DNA of 64,000 bases from Synechococcus sp. ATX 2A4 (GTDB lineage: Bacteria > Cyanobacteriota > Cyanobacteriia > PCC-6307 > Cyanobiaceae): NCBI RefSeq assembly GCF_024346375.1, contig NZ_JAGQCV010000008.1:62001-126000 (forward strand), given 5' to 3'. Shown here piece after piece: positions 54,375 to 62,164 of the stretch; the stretch's first letter is position 1; every line of letters starts with the position of its first letter. The notes under the pieces are model-generated. The model was not told the DNA's origin. It saw nothing but the letters and a program-made list of their open reading frames with translations, and did no database searches. The translations under genes and the position numbers were made by a program.

Positions 54375-54778
54375 GCACCTCCACCAATCGCGTCGTCTAC
54401 TGGGGCACGGGCCGCCGCAAGACAGCTGTGGCCCGTGTGCGCGTGGTCCCCGGCACCGGCACCATCACGATCAACGGCCGCCCCGGCGACAACTATCTCA
54501 ACTACAACCCCAGCTACCTGGCTGCGGTCAGAGCGCCTCTCGACACACTCGGGCTATCGACTGACTACGACCTGTTGGTCAACGTCAAAGGCGGCGGTCT
54601 CACCGGCCAGGCCGATGCGATCAAGCAGGGTGCTGCCCGCGCGCTGTGTGATCTCTCCCCTGATAACCGCAAACCCCTCAAAACCGAAGGGCACCTGAGC
54701 CGCGATCCCCGGGCCAAGGAGCGTCGCAAGTACGGCCTCAAGAAAGCCCGCAAGGCTCCCCAGTTCTCCAAGCGCTGA
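54371..54778 (+). CDS. rpsI: Ribosomal protein S9
   Basis: The 135-residue S9 has [19 protein letters not shown] near residues 10-28, [20 protein letters not shown], and the C-terminal tail [12 protein letters not shown] that reaches the P-site anticodon. Its ATG overlaps the rplM stop. Confidence 0.98.
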   Translation: MSTSTNRVVYWGTGRRKTAVARVRVVPGTGTITINGRPGDNYLNYNPSYLAAVRAPLDTLGLSTDYDLLVNVKGGGLTGQADAIKQGAARALCDLSPDNRKPLKTEGHLSRDPRAKERRKYGLKKARKAPQFSKR

Positions 54779-54786
54779 TCCACGTC

Positions 54787-55065
54787 ATGCCCAAGAGCGA
54801 CATCCATCCCACCTGGTATCCCGATGCCAAGGTGATCTGCAACGGAGAGGTGGTGATGACCACCGGCTCCACCCACCCCGAGCTCAACGTCGACGTGTGG
54901 AGCGGCAACCACCCCTTCTACACAGGCACTCAGAAGATTCTCGACACCGAAGGTCGCGTCGATCGCTTCATGCGCAAATACGGCATGGCCAGCACCGACA
55001 GCACCAAGACAGCCTCGGCACCGGCGGCCGAGGAGACAGGCGAAACCGCTGCCGCGGACGCCTAA
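54787..55065 (+). CDS. rpmE: Ribosomal protein L31
   Basis: The 92-residue L31 has MPKSDIHPTWYPDAKVICNG and HPFYTGTQKILDTEGRVDRF. Only one of the zinc cysteines (ICNG) is present, so it is the C- form. A tail of about 20 residues rich in Ala, Glu and Thr follows the conserved part. Confidence 0.96.
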   Translation: MPKSDIHPTWYPDAKVICNGEVVMTTGSTHPELNVDVWSGNHPFYTGTQKILDTEGRVDRFMRKYGMASTDSTKTASAPAAEETGETAAADA

Positions 55066-55118
55066 GCCACTGGTGGCTTGGCGTTACTGCCTGGCACCCT
55101 GCTGATTTCATCCCCACG

Positions 55119-55147
55119 GCCGGATGCTTCAGGGCATCCGGCTTTTT
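55119..55147 (+). terminator. Intrinsic terminator at the end of the ribosomal cluster
   Basis: GCCGGATGC pairs with GCATCCGGC (9 bp) around TTCAGG, followed by five T residues. It lies 54 bp after the rpmE stop and just before prfA, so it ends or attenuates the rplC-rpmE transcript. Confidence 0.93.
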
Positions 55148-55168
55148 GCTGAGCGCGTCACCGCTGCC

Positions 55169-56266
55169 ATGGACCCTGCCTTCCTCGCCGAACGTCTGGA
55201 AGCCGTCCGTCTGACCTTCAGCACGCTGGAGCGGCAGCTCGCCGATCCGGCGGTGGCCGCCGATCCCTCCCAGCTGCAGCACCTGGCCCGCGAGCGGGCG
55301 CGGCTCGAACCGCTGGTGGTCGATTATGCGCGCTGGGAAGAGCTGCGGCAGGAATGGACCCAGACCCGCCAACTGCTGAAAGAGAGCCGCGGCGACACTG
55401 AACTGGAGTTGATGGCCCAGGAAGAGCTGGCGAGCCTGACTGCCCGGATCGGCGCCATCGAAGAACGCCTCACCCTCGCCTTACTGCCGAGCGATCCCCG
55501 CGATGAGCGCAGCGTGATGCTGGAGATCCGCGCCGGTGCCGGCGGCGACGAAGCCTCTCTCTGGGCCGGAGACCTGGCCCGCATGTACGCACGCCACGCC
55601 CAGGCGATCGGCTGGGACGTGCGGCCCGTCAGTGCGTCTGAAGCCGATCTTGGTGGCTACAAGGAGGTGATCCTCTCGATTCGTGGCGATGGGGTCTACA
55701 GCCAGCTGAAATACGAAGCCGGCGTGCATCGGGTGCAGCGGGTTCCCGCCACCGAGTCGCAGGGGCGGGTGCACACCTCCACCGCCACCGTGGCCGTCAT
55801 GCCCGAGGCGGATCCGGTGGAAGTGCAGCTCGACCCTGGCGACCTGGAGATCAGCACGGCGCGCTCGGGCGGCGCCGGCGGACAGAACGTCAACAAGGTG
55901 GAGACCGCCGTCGATTTGCTGCACAAACCCACCGGCATCCGCGTGTTCTGCACCCAGGAGCGCTCCCAGCTTCAGAACAAGGAGCGGGCCCTGGCGATCC
56001 TGCGGGCGAAGCTGCTGGAGCGGGAACTGGCGGCTGCGGCCGCAGCCGAGAGTTCGCAGCGGCGCGCCCAGGTTGGCAGCGGCGACCGCAGCGAGAAGAT
56101 CCGCACCTACAACGTGAAAGACAACCGGCTGACCGATCACCGGCTGGGCCGCAACTTCACGCTCGAGGCGGTGCTGCAAGGCCAGCTCGATGAGGTGATC
56201 GCCGCTTGCATCGCCGCCGATCAACGCCAGCAACTGGAGCAGCTGGCGGCCGAAGCCGGGGCGTAA
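55169..56266 (+). CDS. prfA: Peptide chain release factor 1
   Basis: RF1 ends translation at UAA and UAG. The 365-residue protein has the catalytic GGQ in [16 protein letters not shown] near residue 235 and the P-x-T recognition tripeptide as PAT in [14 protein letters not shown], which distinguishes RF1 from RF2 (SPF). The coiled-coil N-terminus starts with the ATG at 55169. The frame is open to 55124 through the terminator hairpin, so that extension is rejected. Confidence 0.97.
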   Translation: MDPAFLAERLEAVRLTFSTLERQLADPAVAADPSQLQHLARERARLEPLVVDYARWEELRQEWTQTRQLLKESRGDTELELMAQEELASLTARIGAIEERLTLALLPSDPRDERSVMLEIRAGAGGDEASLWAGDLARMYARHAQAIGWDVRPVSASEADLGGYKEVILSIRGDGVYSQLKYEAGVHRVQRVPATESQGRVHTSTATVAVMPEADPVEVQLDPGDLEISTARSGGAGGQNVNKVETAVDLLHKPTGIRVFCTQERSQLQNKERALAILRAKLLERELAAAAAAESSQRRAQVGSGDRSEKIRTYNVKDNRLTDHRLGRNFTLEAVLQGQLDEVIAACIAADQRQQLEQLAAEAGA

Positions 56267-56350
56267 AGGGGTGATTCGGGATGGGCCAATCAGCTGAGCG
56301 CCCATCAGCTGAACATCCGTCAGCAGGCCGCCCGAGGGCTGACGCCTGCT

Positions 56351-56878
56351 TCATGCCCCGATCACATACTTGGCCCACTCGCGGCGGCCGGAGCGGATCT
56401 GGCGGGTGGCCTCAAAGTAGAGGGTGCTCACGGGCCGCCGCGGCACCCGTGCGAGCGGCATGGAGGCCTCGCGAGGGGTGCGGTTTCCCTTGCGGACATT
56501 GCAACGCAGACAGGCTGTGGTCACGTTTTCCCAGCTATCGCCACCGCCCCGGCTACGGGGGATCACATGATCGATCGACAGCTGATCGCCCTGATAGCCG
56601 CAGTACTGACAGGAATGGCCATCACGCTGAAACACATTGCGGCGGGTCAAGGGCAGCTCCTTGAAAGGCACCCGCACGAACTGGCGCAGCCGAATCACAG
56701 ACGGCAGCAACAGATCCTCCCGCAGGATGCGGGTGCTGTCGTGCTCAAGTCCTTCCGCCTTGCCCTTCAGGACCATCACCGTGGCGCGCCGCCACGTGGT
56801 GATGTTCAACGGCTCGTAGGAGGCGTTCAGTACGAGAACCTGGCTCACGGCGCTCTGCCAAGGGGAGGCATGCCACAC
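56351..56878 (-). CDS. HNH endonuclease domain protein
   Basis: The 175-residue protein has an N-terminal part typical of stand-alone bacterial HNH proteins (QVLVLNASYEPLNITTWRRA) and an HNH motif with zinc cysteines: CQYCG near 90, LSIDHVIPRSRGGGDSWENV and ACLRCNVRKGNRTP. Such proteins are common in cyanobacterial chromosomes; a DNA repair or processing role is guessed, without evidence of mobility here. The stop is 84 bp from the convergent prfA end; this gap has short TCAGCTGA repeats but no T-run. Confidence 0.88.
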   Translation of the reverse strand: MWHASPWQSAVSQVLVLNASYEPLNITTWRRATVMVLKGKAEGLEHDSTRILREDLLLPSVIRLRQFVRVPFKELPLTRRNVFQRDGHSCQYCGYQGDQLSIDHVIPRSRGGGDSWENVTTACLRCNVRKGNRTPREASMPLARVPRRPVSTLYFEATRQIRSGRREWAKYVIGA

Positions 56879-56958
56879 CTCCTGCGTGGCGGCATGCTAA
56901 TGGGAGTTGCCGGTCCTGCCTCAGATCCGGCCTACGTTCGCCCTACGCGGCTCCCTGC

Positions 56959-56994
56959 CACGCCCACGCCCACGCCCACGCCCACGCCCACGCC
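56959..56994 (+). repeat. Six tandem copies of CACGCC
   Basis: A perfect hexanucleotide repeat, 36 bp, ends three bases before the alr ATG. It fills the place where a ribosome-binding site would normally stand. The number of copies can be expected to vary by slippage. Confidence 0.95.
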
Positions 56995-56997
56995 GGG

Positions 56998-58212
56998 ATG
57001 ATCCCCTCTACCGCAGCTCCTTCCTTCCCCTCCGCCACCGACGCCCCTCTCGCCTGCGGTCTGCATCCCACGCAGCGGGCCTGGGTGGAGGTGGATGCGG
57101 CGGCGATCCGGCGCAACGCCAGCCGGTTGCAGCGCTTTCTCCGCCCCGGCTGCACGTTGATGGCCGTGGTGAAAGCCGATGGCTACGGGCATGGCGCCCT
57201 GCCTGTGGCGCAGGCGGCGCTGGCCGGTGGTGCCGGCTCGCTCGGGGTGGCCACCCTGCAGGAAGGCGTGGACCTGCGGCAGCGAGGGATCGAAGCACCG
57301 ATCCTGGTGATGGGCAATCTGGTGGGCGCCGAAGAGTTGCACAGCTGCCTGCACTGGCAGCTGATGCCCACGATCAGCGCGCTGGAGGAGGCCAGCTTGA
57401 GCCACCGCCTGGCGGCAGGCACCGGTCGCCGCATGGCGGTGCATCTCAAACTCGACACCGGCATGGCCCGGCTGGGAGTCGACTGGCGTGCGGGGGCCCA
57501 GCTGCTCGCATCGCTACATGCCCTCGACCACCTGGAGGTGGCTGGGGTCTATTCCCATCTCGCCGATGCCGATGCTGCTGACACTGGCAGCTCCGATCTG
57601 ACCCGCCAGCAGCAGGAGCGGTTCGAGTGCGTGCTCCGCCAGGCCGCCGACCGCGGGCTGGCCACCGGCCAGCGTCACCTGGCCAACTCCGCCGGCAGTC
57701 TGCATGGGCCTTCCCTTCACTACGACCTGGTGCGGGTCGGCCTGGCCCTCTACGGCCATGCGCCGGCTCCCCATCTGGCGGGTCAGGTGCCGCTGGAGCC
57801 TGCCATGGGTGTCCGTGCCCGGGTCACGCTGCTGCGCGATGTCCCGGCCGGGGTGGGGGTGAGCTATGGCCATCAGTGGCACGCACCCCGGCCCAGCCGC
57901 TTGGCGGTGGTGGCGATCGGTTATGCCGACGGCGTGCCGCGCTCCCTCTCCAATCGCATGGAGGTGCTGTTCGCGGGCCGCCGGCTGCCCCAGGTGGGCG
58001 CGATCACCATGGACCAGCTGCTGATCGATGCCACCGACGAACCCGCGCTGCGCGTGGGCTCGGTGGTGACACTGCTGGGCAGCGACGGGGACAACCGGAT
58101 CGGCCCCGAGCACTGGGCCGCCACCTGCGGCACGATCCCCTGGGAGATCCTCTGCGGCTTCAAGCATCGGCTGCCGCGGCTCCGTTCCGAGGACGCCTGT
58201 CACGAGCGCTGA
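56998..58212 (+). CDS. alr: Alanine racemase
   Basis: Alr makes D-alanine for peptidoglycan with pyridoxal phosphate. The 404-residue protein has the PLP lysine in MAVVKADGYGHGALPVAQAA near residues 58-77, KLDTGMARLGVDW, the HLANSAGSLHGP region, and the second catalytic base Tyr in GVSYGHQWHAP near 285. VGAITMDQLLIDATD is also typical. An ATG at 56998 is preceded by CACGCC repeats and lacks a Shine-Dalgarno site; the first about 25 residues are poorly conserved, and no later ATG precedes the conserved TQRAWVEVD start. Confidence 0.95.
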   Translation: MIPSTAAPSFPSATDAPLACGLHPTQRAWVEVDAAAIRRNASRLQRFLRPGCTLMAVVKADGYGHGALPVAQAALAGGAGSLGVATLQEGVDLRQRGIEAPILVMGNLVGAEELHSCLHWQLMPTISALEEASLSHRLAAGTGRRMAVHLKLDTGMARLGVDWRAGAQLLASLHALDHLEVAGVYSHLADADAADTGSSDLTRQQQERFECVLRQAADRGLATGQRHLANSAGSLHGPSLHYDLVRVGLALYGHAPAPHLAGQVPLEPAMGVRARVTLLRDVPAGVGVSYGHQWHAPRPSRLAVVAIGYADGVPRSLSNRMEVLFAGRRLPQVGAITMDQLLIDATDEPALRVGSVVTLLGSDGDNRIGPEHWAATCGTIPWEILCGFKHRLPRLRSEDACHER

Positions 58213-58230
58213 TAAGCTGATCCAGCCCCT

Positions 58231-58319
58231 GGAGAGGTGGCTGAGTGGTTGAAAGCGGCTCCCTGCTAAGGAGTTACAGGAGGCAACTTCTGTCGAGGGT
58301 TCGAATCCCTCCCTCTCCG
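58231..58319 (+). tRNA. tRNA-Ser (GCT)
   Basis: An 89-nt class II tRNA with a long variable arm. The acceptor is GGAGAGG / CCTCTCC with a G discriminator, the D-arm contains CTGAGTGGTTGAAAG, the anticodon arm is CTCC-CTGCTAA-GGAG with GCT, and the T-arm contains GGTTCGAATCC. No CCA is encoded. It lies 18 bp after alr. Confidence 0.97.
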
Positions 58320-58384
58320 TTCCCTGTTTCTGCCGCCGCCGTCGCGCTGCTCCTGGCTCACTGAACTTGGTTCACTGAACTGAC

Positions 58385-59386
58385 TCACTGAAGCGGGAGC
58401 CCGCCCGGGCGTTGCTGTTCGCTGGCGGCCCGTTCATCGACAGGCAGCGCCGCTGAATCCAGCGCGCAGGCTTGCAGCAGGCCTGCAGCCAGCTGGGGCA
58501 ACAGGCGTGCATCCTGCGCCCGCTCGCGCCCCTCACTGAACACCACCAGCAGGAAGGGCCGATGGCCCTTCACCTCCATGTAGGCAGCGTCGTGGCGGGC
58601 CTGGCTCATCCAGCCCGCCTTGCTCCAGAGCCGGGCGCCGACCGGCAGCCCTTCGCCGAGGAAGCCATCCACCTGATTCTCCGGATCTGCCGCCCGCAAG
58701 GCCGGATCGAGCGGACGCCGCAGCAGGTCGCGCATGCGTGCACTCGCCGGTGGCGAGACGAACGCGCCCGCCATGGCGGCATGGAGCAGGCGGGCGGTGG
58801 CATCGGTGCTCAGCCGGTTGCGGTTGGCGTGGTCAGGGCCGTAAAACTGCCGCTCCCGCCCATACGGGCCATCACCCCAGGTCTTCTGACAGAGGTTGCA
58901 GGCCTCCATCTCAGGCCAGCCCAAGCGGGCAAACCAGCGGTTCACCAGCTGGCGTTGCGCCATCCAGGCCGCGAGAGCGGCCGGAGGCAGATCCGGTCCG
59001 CTGGTGGTGCCCGTCAGCAGATCCAGCACATACCCGGTGGCGTCATTGCTCGACGCACGGATCATGTCGGCGAGAGAGCGCCGCAGCTCCGGCGACTCTT
59101 CCAGCAACTGGCGCTGCAGCCAGGCTTCCGCCGCCGCCAGATAAAACAGTTTCACCACGCTGGCGGGATACATGGAACGGCCACCCGCCCAACTCGCTCC
59201 CGCCGGCGGGAGCGTCCAGAACGCCGCCGGATCGAGCCCATCCGCCCGGCCGATCAAGGAGGTGTCGTACCGCAACCAGGTGACCGCGAGCTGATCGGCA
59301 AGGCCTGGCCTGCCCTGCCCTTCGAGCTCACGGAGCCGCTCCTGCAGGATCGTGCCCATCGCCCCATCCGGGCGGTAGAACGCCAT
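58385..59386 (-). CDS. Class A beta-lactamase-like serine hydrolase
   Basis: The 333-residue protein has the S-x-x-K active-site motif in MYPASVVKLFYLAAAE near residue 75, a following SSNDATGYVLDLL segment in the S-x-N position, and LWSKAGWMSQARHDAAY as the K-(T/S)-G-like strand, the order of class A beta-lactamases and small penicillin-binding proteins. No signal peptide is visible with the ATG at 59386, so it may stay in the cytoplasm or the start may be upstream. Function could be peptidoglycan or peptide hydrolysis; resistance should not be assumed. Its ATG is 2 bp from that of the divergent NlpC/P60 gene. Confidence 0.8.
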   Translation of the reverse strand: MAFYRPDGAMGTILQERLRELEGQGRPGLADQLAVTWLRYDTSLIGRADGLDPAAFWTLPPAGASWAGGRSMYPASVVKLFYLAAAEAWLQRQLLEESPELRRSLADMIRASSNDATGYVLDLLTGTTSGPDLPPAALAAWMAQRQLVNRWFARLGWPEMEACNLCQKTWGDGPYGRERQFYGPDHANRNRLSTDATARLLHAAMAGAFVSPPASARMRDLLRRPLDPALRAADPENQVDGFLGEGLPVGARLWSKAGWMSQARHDAAYMEVKGHRPFLLVVFSEGRERAQDARLLPQLAAGLLQACALDSAALPVDERAASEQQRPGGLPLQ

Positions 59387-59388
59387 CG

Positions 59389-60141
59389 ATGTCGGCCACA
59401 GCAATGGAGAGATTAGGCACTCCCGCAGCGATGGAACTGCTGGTGAACGGCAGCCGCTGGCGCCTGCTGGCCCCGCTGGACGGGTACAGCCGGCCGAGCG
59501 GCGCCGGGCTCGCCACCCAGGCCATGGCCGGGCGTTGCCTGGAGGTGCTCCAAGCGGCAACGCCGCCGGGGAGCCGGCTGCGCGTGCGGCTGCTCGAAGA
59601 CGGATACAGCTGCTGGCTCGAAGCGGGCGAACTGATCGGTAGGGCGGTGGCGGCGGCGCGCCCGTTGCCGCGGCTGCTGACGGCGGGAGCCATTCAGGCC
59701 CGGCTGCCAAGCGTGCTGGCGTTTGCGACCAGCGCCGCCGCCCAGCCCAACCACTACCTCTGGGGTGGCACCACCGGCCCCCATTACGACTGCTCCGGAT
59801 TGATCCAGAGCGCTTTTGCCCAGGCAGGAATCTGGATTCCCCGTGACGCCTACCAACAGGAACGGTTCTGCCAGCCGGTGGCGGTGAGGCCCTCCACCCT
59901 GACGCTGCTGCAACCGGGGGACCTGATCTTCTTCGGCCGTCCCCAGCGCTGCACCCACGTGGCTCTCCACCTGGGCTCCGGGCGCTATCTGCACAGCTCC
60001 GGACGCGACCACGGCCGCAACGGGCTCGGCATCGATCAGCTGGCCCCCTGGGACAGGCACCCGGTGGCCAGCCACTACCGCCGCGAACTGCGGGGCGCCG
60101 GCAGGGTGATTCGCTGCCATGACGGCAGCCCACTCCCGTAA
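59389..60141 (+). CDS. NlpC/P60 cell-wall peptidase with N-terminal SH3-like region
   Basis: The 250-residue protein carries an SH3b-like N-terminal half (GSRWRLLAPLDGYSRPSGAG, LRVRLLEDGYSCWLEAGEL) and an NlpC/P60 domain with the catalytic Cys in HYDCSGLIQSAFAQAGIWIP (near 137), His in CTHVALHLGSGRYLHSS, typical of gamma-D-glutamyl-diamino acid endopeptidases that trim peptidoglycan stems (AvPCP type). No signal peptide is seen. ATG at 59389 starts 2 bp from the divergent serine hydrolase; ATGs at 59404 and 59431 are alternatives, and the last gives the domain start MELLVNG. Confidence 0.88.
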   Translation: MSATAMERLGTPAAMELLVNGSRWRLLAPLDGYSRPSGAGLATQAMAGRCLEVLQAATPPGSRLRVRLLEDGYSCWLEAGELIGRAVAAARPLPRLLTAGAIQARLPSVLAFATSAAAQPNHYLWGGTTGPHYDCSGLIQSAFAQAGIWIPRDAYQQERFCQPVAVRPSTLTLLQPGDLIFFGRPQRCTHVALHLGSGRYLHSSGRDHGRNGLGIDQLAPWDRHPVASHYRRELRGAGRVIRCHDGSPLP

Positions 60142-60171
60142 GTTGCAGGCTCACCTCTGTCCGCCAGCCCC

Positions 60172-61170
60172 ATGAGCACGCCCCTACGGCTGGAGCTCTC
60201 GGTGGTGATCCCGCTGTACAACGAGGAAGAAAGCCTGCCGCCGCTCGTGGAGCAGGTATTGAGCGCCGTGCGGCCCCTGGGGCGGCCCTTCGAATTGGTG
60301 CTCGTCGACGACGGCTCCACCGACCGCACGGCAGAGGTGCTGACCGAACTGGCCGGGCGGGTGCCGGAACTGGTGGCTGTGCTGCTGCGGCGGAACTACG
60401 GCCAGACCGCTGCGATGGCGGCGGGTTTCGATTCCAGCACCGGCACCATGATCGTGACCCTCGACGGGGATCTGCAGAACGACCCCGCCGACATCCCGCT
60501 GCTGCTGGAGCGGCTGGAGGACGGCTACGACCTGGTGAGCGGCTGGCGGCACCTGCGCAAGGACGCCGCCTTGCAACGGCTGCTGCCATCCTTGATCGCC
60601 AATCGGCTGATCGCCCGGGTGACCGGGGTGCGCCTGCATGACTACGGCTGCTCCCTCAAGGCCTACCGCCGCGAGGTGGTGGCCGACATGAATCTCTACG
60701 GCGAGCTGCATCGCTTCCTTCCGGCACTGGCCTTCATCGAGGGCGCCCGTATCGCCGAAGTGAAGGTGAACCACCACCCACGGCGCTTCGGCACCAGCAA
60801 GTACGGCATCGATCGCACCTTCCGGGTGCTGATGGATCTGCTCACGGTCTGGTTCATGAAGCGGTTCCTCACCCGTCCCATGCACGTGTTCGGCTTCGGT
60901 GGGCTGGCCTCCCTGGCGGTGGGCCTGCTGATCAGCCTCTATCTGCTGGGAGAGAAGATTTTCCTCGATGCCGATATCGGCAACCGCCCCCTGCTGCTGG
61001 TGGCGGTGCTGGCCATCGTGGCCGGCATCCAGTTGTTCTGCTTCGGGCTACTGGCGGAGCTGCAGATGCGCACTTACCACGAAAGCCAGGGGCGGCCCAT
61101 CTACCGGGTGCGGCAGACCCTCAAGGGGCCCCGTGGCGCTGAGCTGACAGCCGCGATCGGCCCGGCCTGA
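60172..61170 (+). CDS. Polyprenyl-phosphate glycosyltransferase (GT2, DPM1/GtrB-like)
   Basis: The 332-residue protein has the GT-A opening LSVVIPLYNEEESLPPLVEQ, VLVDDGSTDRT, the DxD motif in VTLDGDLQNDPADIP near residue 100, and GYDLVSGWR. Two C-terminal membrane helices (about 240-265 and 275-300) fit the DPM1/GtrB/ArnC group, which move a sugar to a polyprenyl phosphate at the cytoplasmic membrane face. The sugar is unknown. The gene follows the NlpC/P60 gene by 30 bp on the same strand; psaI is 110 bp downstream. Confidence 0.88.
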   Translation: MSTPLRLELSVVIPLYNEEESLPPLVEQVLSAVRPLGRPFELVLVDDGSTDRTAEVLTELAGRVPELVAVLLRRNYGQTAAMAAGFDSSTGTMIVTLDGDLQNDPADIPLLLERLEDGYDLVSGWRHLRKDAALQRLLPSLIANRLIARVTGVRLHDYGCSLKAYRREVVADMNLYGELHRFLPALAFIEGARIAEVKVNHHPRRFGTSKYGIDRTFRVLMDLLTVWFMKRFLTRPMHVFGFGGLASLAVGLLISLYLLGEKIFLDADIGNRPLLLVAVLAIVAGIQLFCFGLLAELQMRTYHESQGRPIYRVRQTLKGPRGAELTAAIGPA

Positions 61171-61280
61171 GCGCAGGGTTTTCCCGATCGGATTGAACTT
61201 TTATGTCGCCCTGTGCAGGGTTCTGAGCCTGGCCGAAAGCGATCCTTACAGTACCGGCGGTTGCTGTATCGGCCCACGCC

Positions 61281-61397
61281 ATGACTGGAGAATTCGTAGC
61301 TGCCTGGCTGCCGTCGGTGTTCGTGCCTCTGGTGGGAATCCTCGGTCCTGCCGTTGCCATGGCCCTGCTGTTCAACGTGATCGAAGCCCGCGACTGA
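61281..61397 (+). CDS. psaI: Photosystem I subunit VIII
   Basis: A 38-codon gene reading MTGEFVAAWLPSVFVPLVGI then a membrane helix ending MALLFNVIEARD. This matches PsaI, the single-helix subunit that helps PsaL and so PSI trimer formation. It was found by eye since it is short. It lies 72 bp before psaL, the usual order in cyanobacteria. Confidence 0.96.
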   Translation: MTGEFVAAWLPSVFVPLVGILGPAVAMALLFNVIEARD

Positions 61398-61469
61398 ACC
61401 CGGTGCACGGGTCAACGCCCGCCGGTTCATCGCTCCGCCCGTTCGCCTCCCCTTCGCTCGCTTCATCTC

Positions 61470-61961
61470 ATGACCGTCCACCCCGTCGCTGACCCCACGG
61501 TCGGCAACCTGGCCACCCCGATCAACAGCAGCTACTTCACCAAGGCGTTCCTGAACGCGCTGCCCGCCTACCGTCCGGCGTTATCCCCCAACCGTCGCGG
61601 TCTGGAAGTGGGCATGGCCCACGGCTTCTTCCTTTACGGCCCCTTCGCACTCACCGGTCCGCTGCGTCTCACCGAGTACGCCAGCACCGCCGGCCTGCTC
61701 GCCACGATTGGTCTGGTTTCGATCCTCACGGTGTGCCTGTCGATCTACGGCACCGCCGGCAACGGCCCCAACGTGCAGCCTCCCGACGCCACGATCGACA
61801 ACCCCCCTGCAGACCTTTTCACCAAGGCCGGCTGGGCTGAGTTCGCCAGCGGCTTCTGGCTGGGTGGATGCGGCGGCGCCGCCTTCGCCTGGTTCCTGGC
61901 TGGCACCGCTCTGGTGGCTCCGCTCACCAACCTCGCCGGTGGTGTCTGGAGTGTGAACTGA
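61470..61961 (+). CDS. psaL: Photosystem I reaction centre subunit XI
   Basis: PsaL forms the centre of PSI trimers. The 163-residue protein has [40 protein letters not shown] with chlorophyll-site His in [10 protein letters not shown], and three membrane helices (about 48-65, 75-98, 130-155), the last with [20 protein letters not shown]. It is preceded by psaI and followed by a terminator. Confidence 0.98.
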   Translation: MTVHPVADPTVGNLATPINSSYFTKAFLNALPAYRPALSPNRRGLEVGMAHGFFLYGPFALTGPLRLTEYASTAGLLATIGLVSILTVCLSIYGTAGNGPNVQPPDATIDNPPADLFTKAGWAEFASGFWLGGCGGAAFAWFLAGTALVAPLTNLAGGVWSVN

Positions 61962-61987
61962 TCCGCTGGCTCCTCAGCGATCCCGTT

Positions 61988-62013
61988 AAAGCCCCGCCCA
62001 GGCGGGGCTTTTT
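61988..62013 (+). terminator. Intrinsic terminator after psaL
   Basis: AAAGCCCCGCC pairs with GGCGGGGCTTT around CA, with a T-run overlapping the stem end. It ends psaI-psaL transcription 27 bp after the psaL stop. The symmetrical A- and T-runs may let it work in both directions. Confidence 0.93.
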
Positions 62014-62164
62014 CATGGCCGGAAATAGGCTGGCCTCAGGCCGGCAGCCGCTCTGGGGCTGGAACAGAGGCACCAGCCGCTGGAGAACTGCCGCACCGGC
62101 TACGAACCGGGGGCGTTTCTGTAAGGATTGTTGATCGACAGGCTTGAGTTGCGGGATCGGGTCC

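Noticed and set aside
58358-58392. Three copies of TCACTGAA between tRNA-Ser and the serine hydrolase end
   Set aside because: Short, irregularly spaced (14 and 13 bp) and overlapping a stop codon; likely chance or a small local duplication, not an array.
59387-60589. Upstream extension of the serine hydrolase frame
   Set aside because: Antisense to the NlpC/P60 and glycosyltransferase genes, Arg/Pro/Ser-rich, no homology-like motifs.
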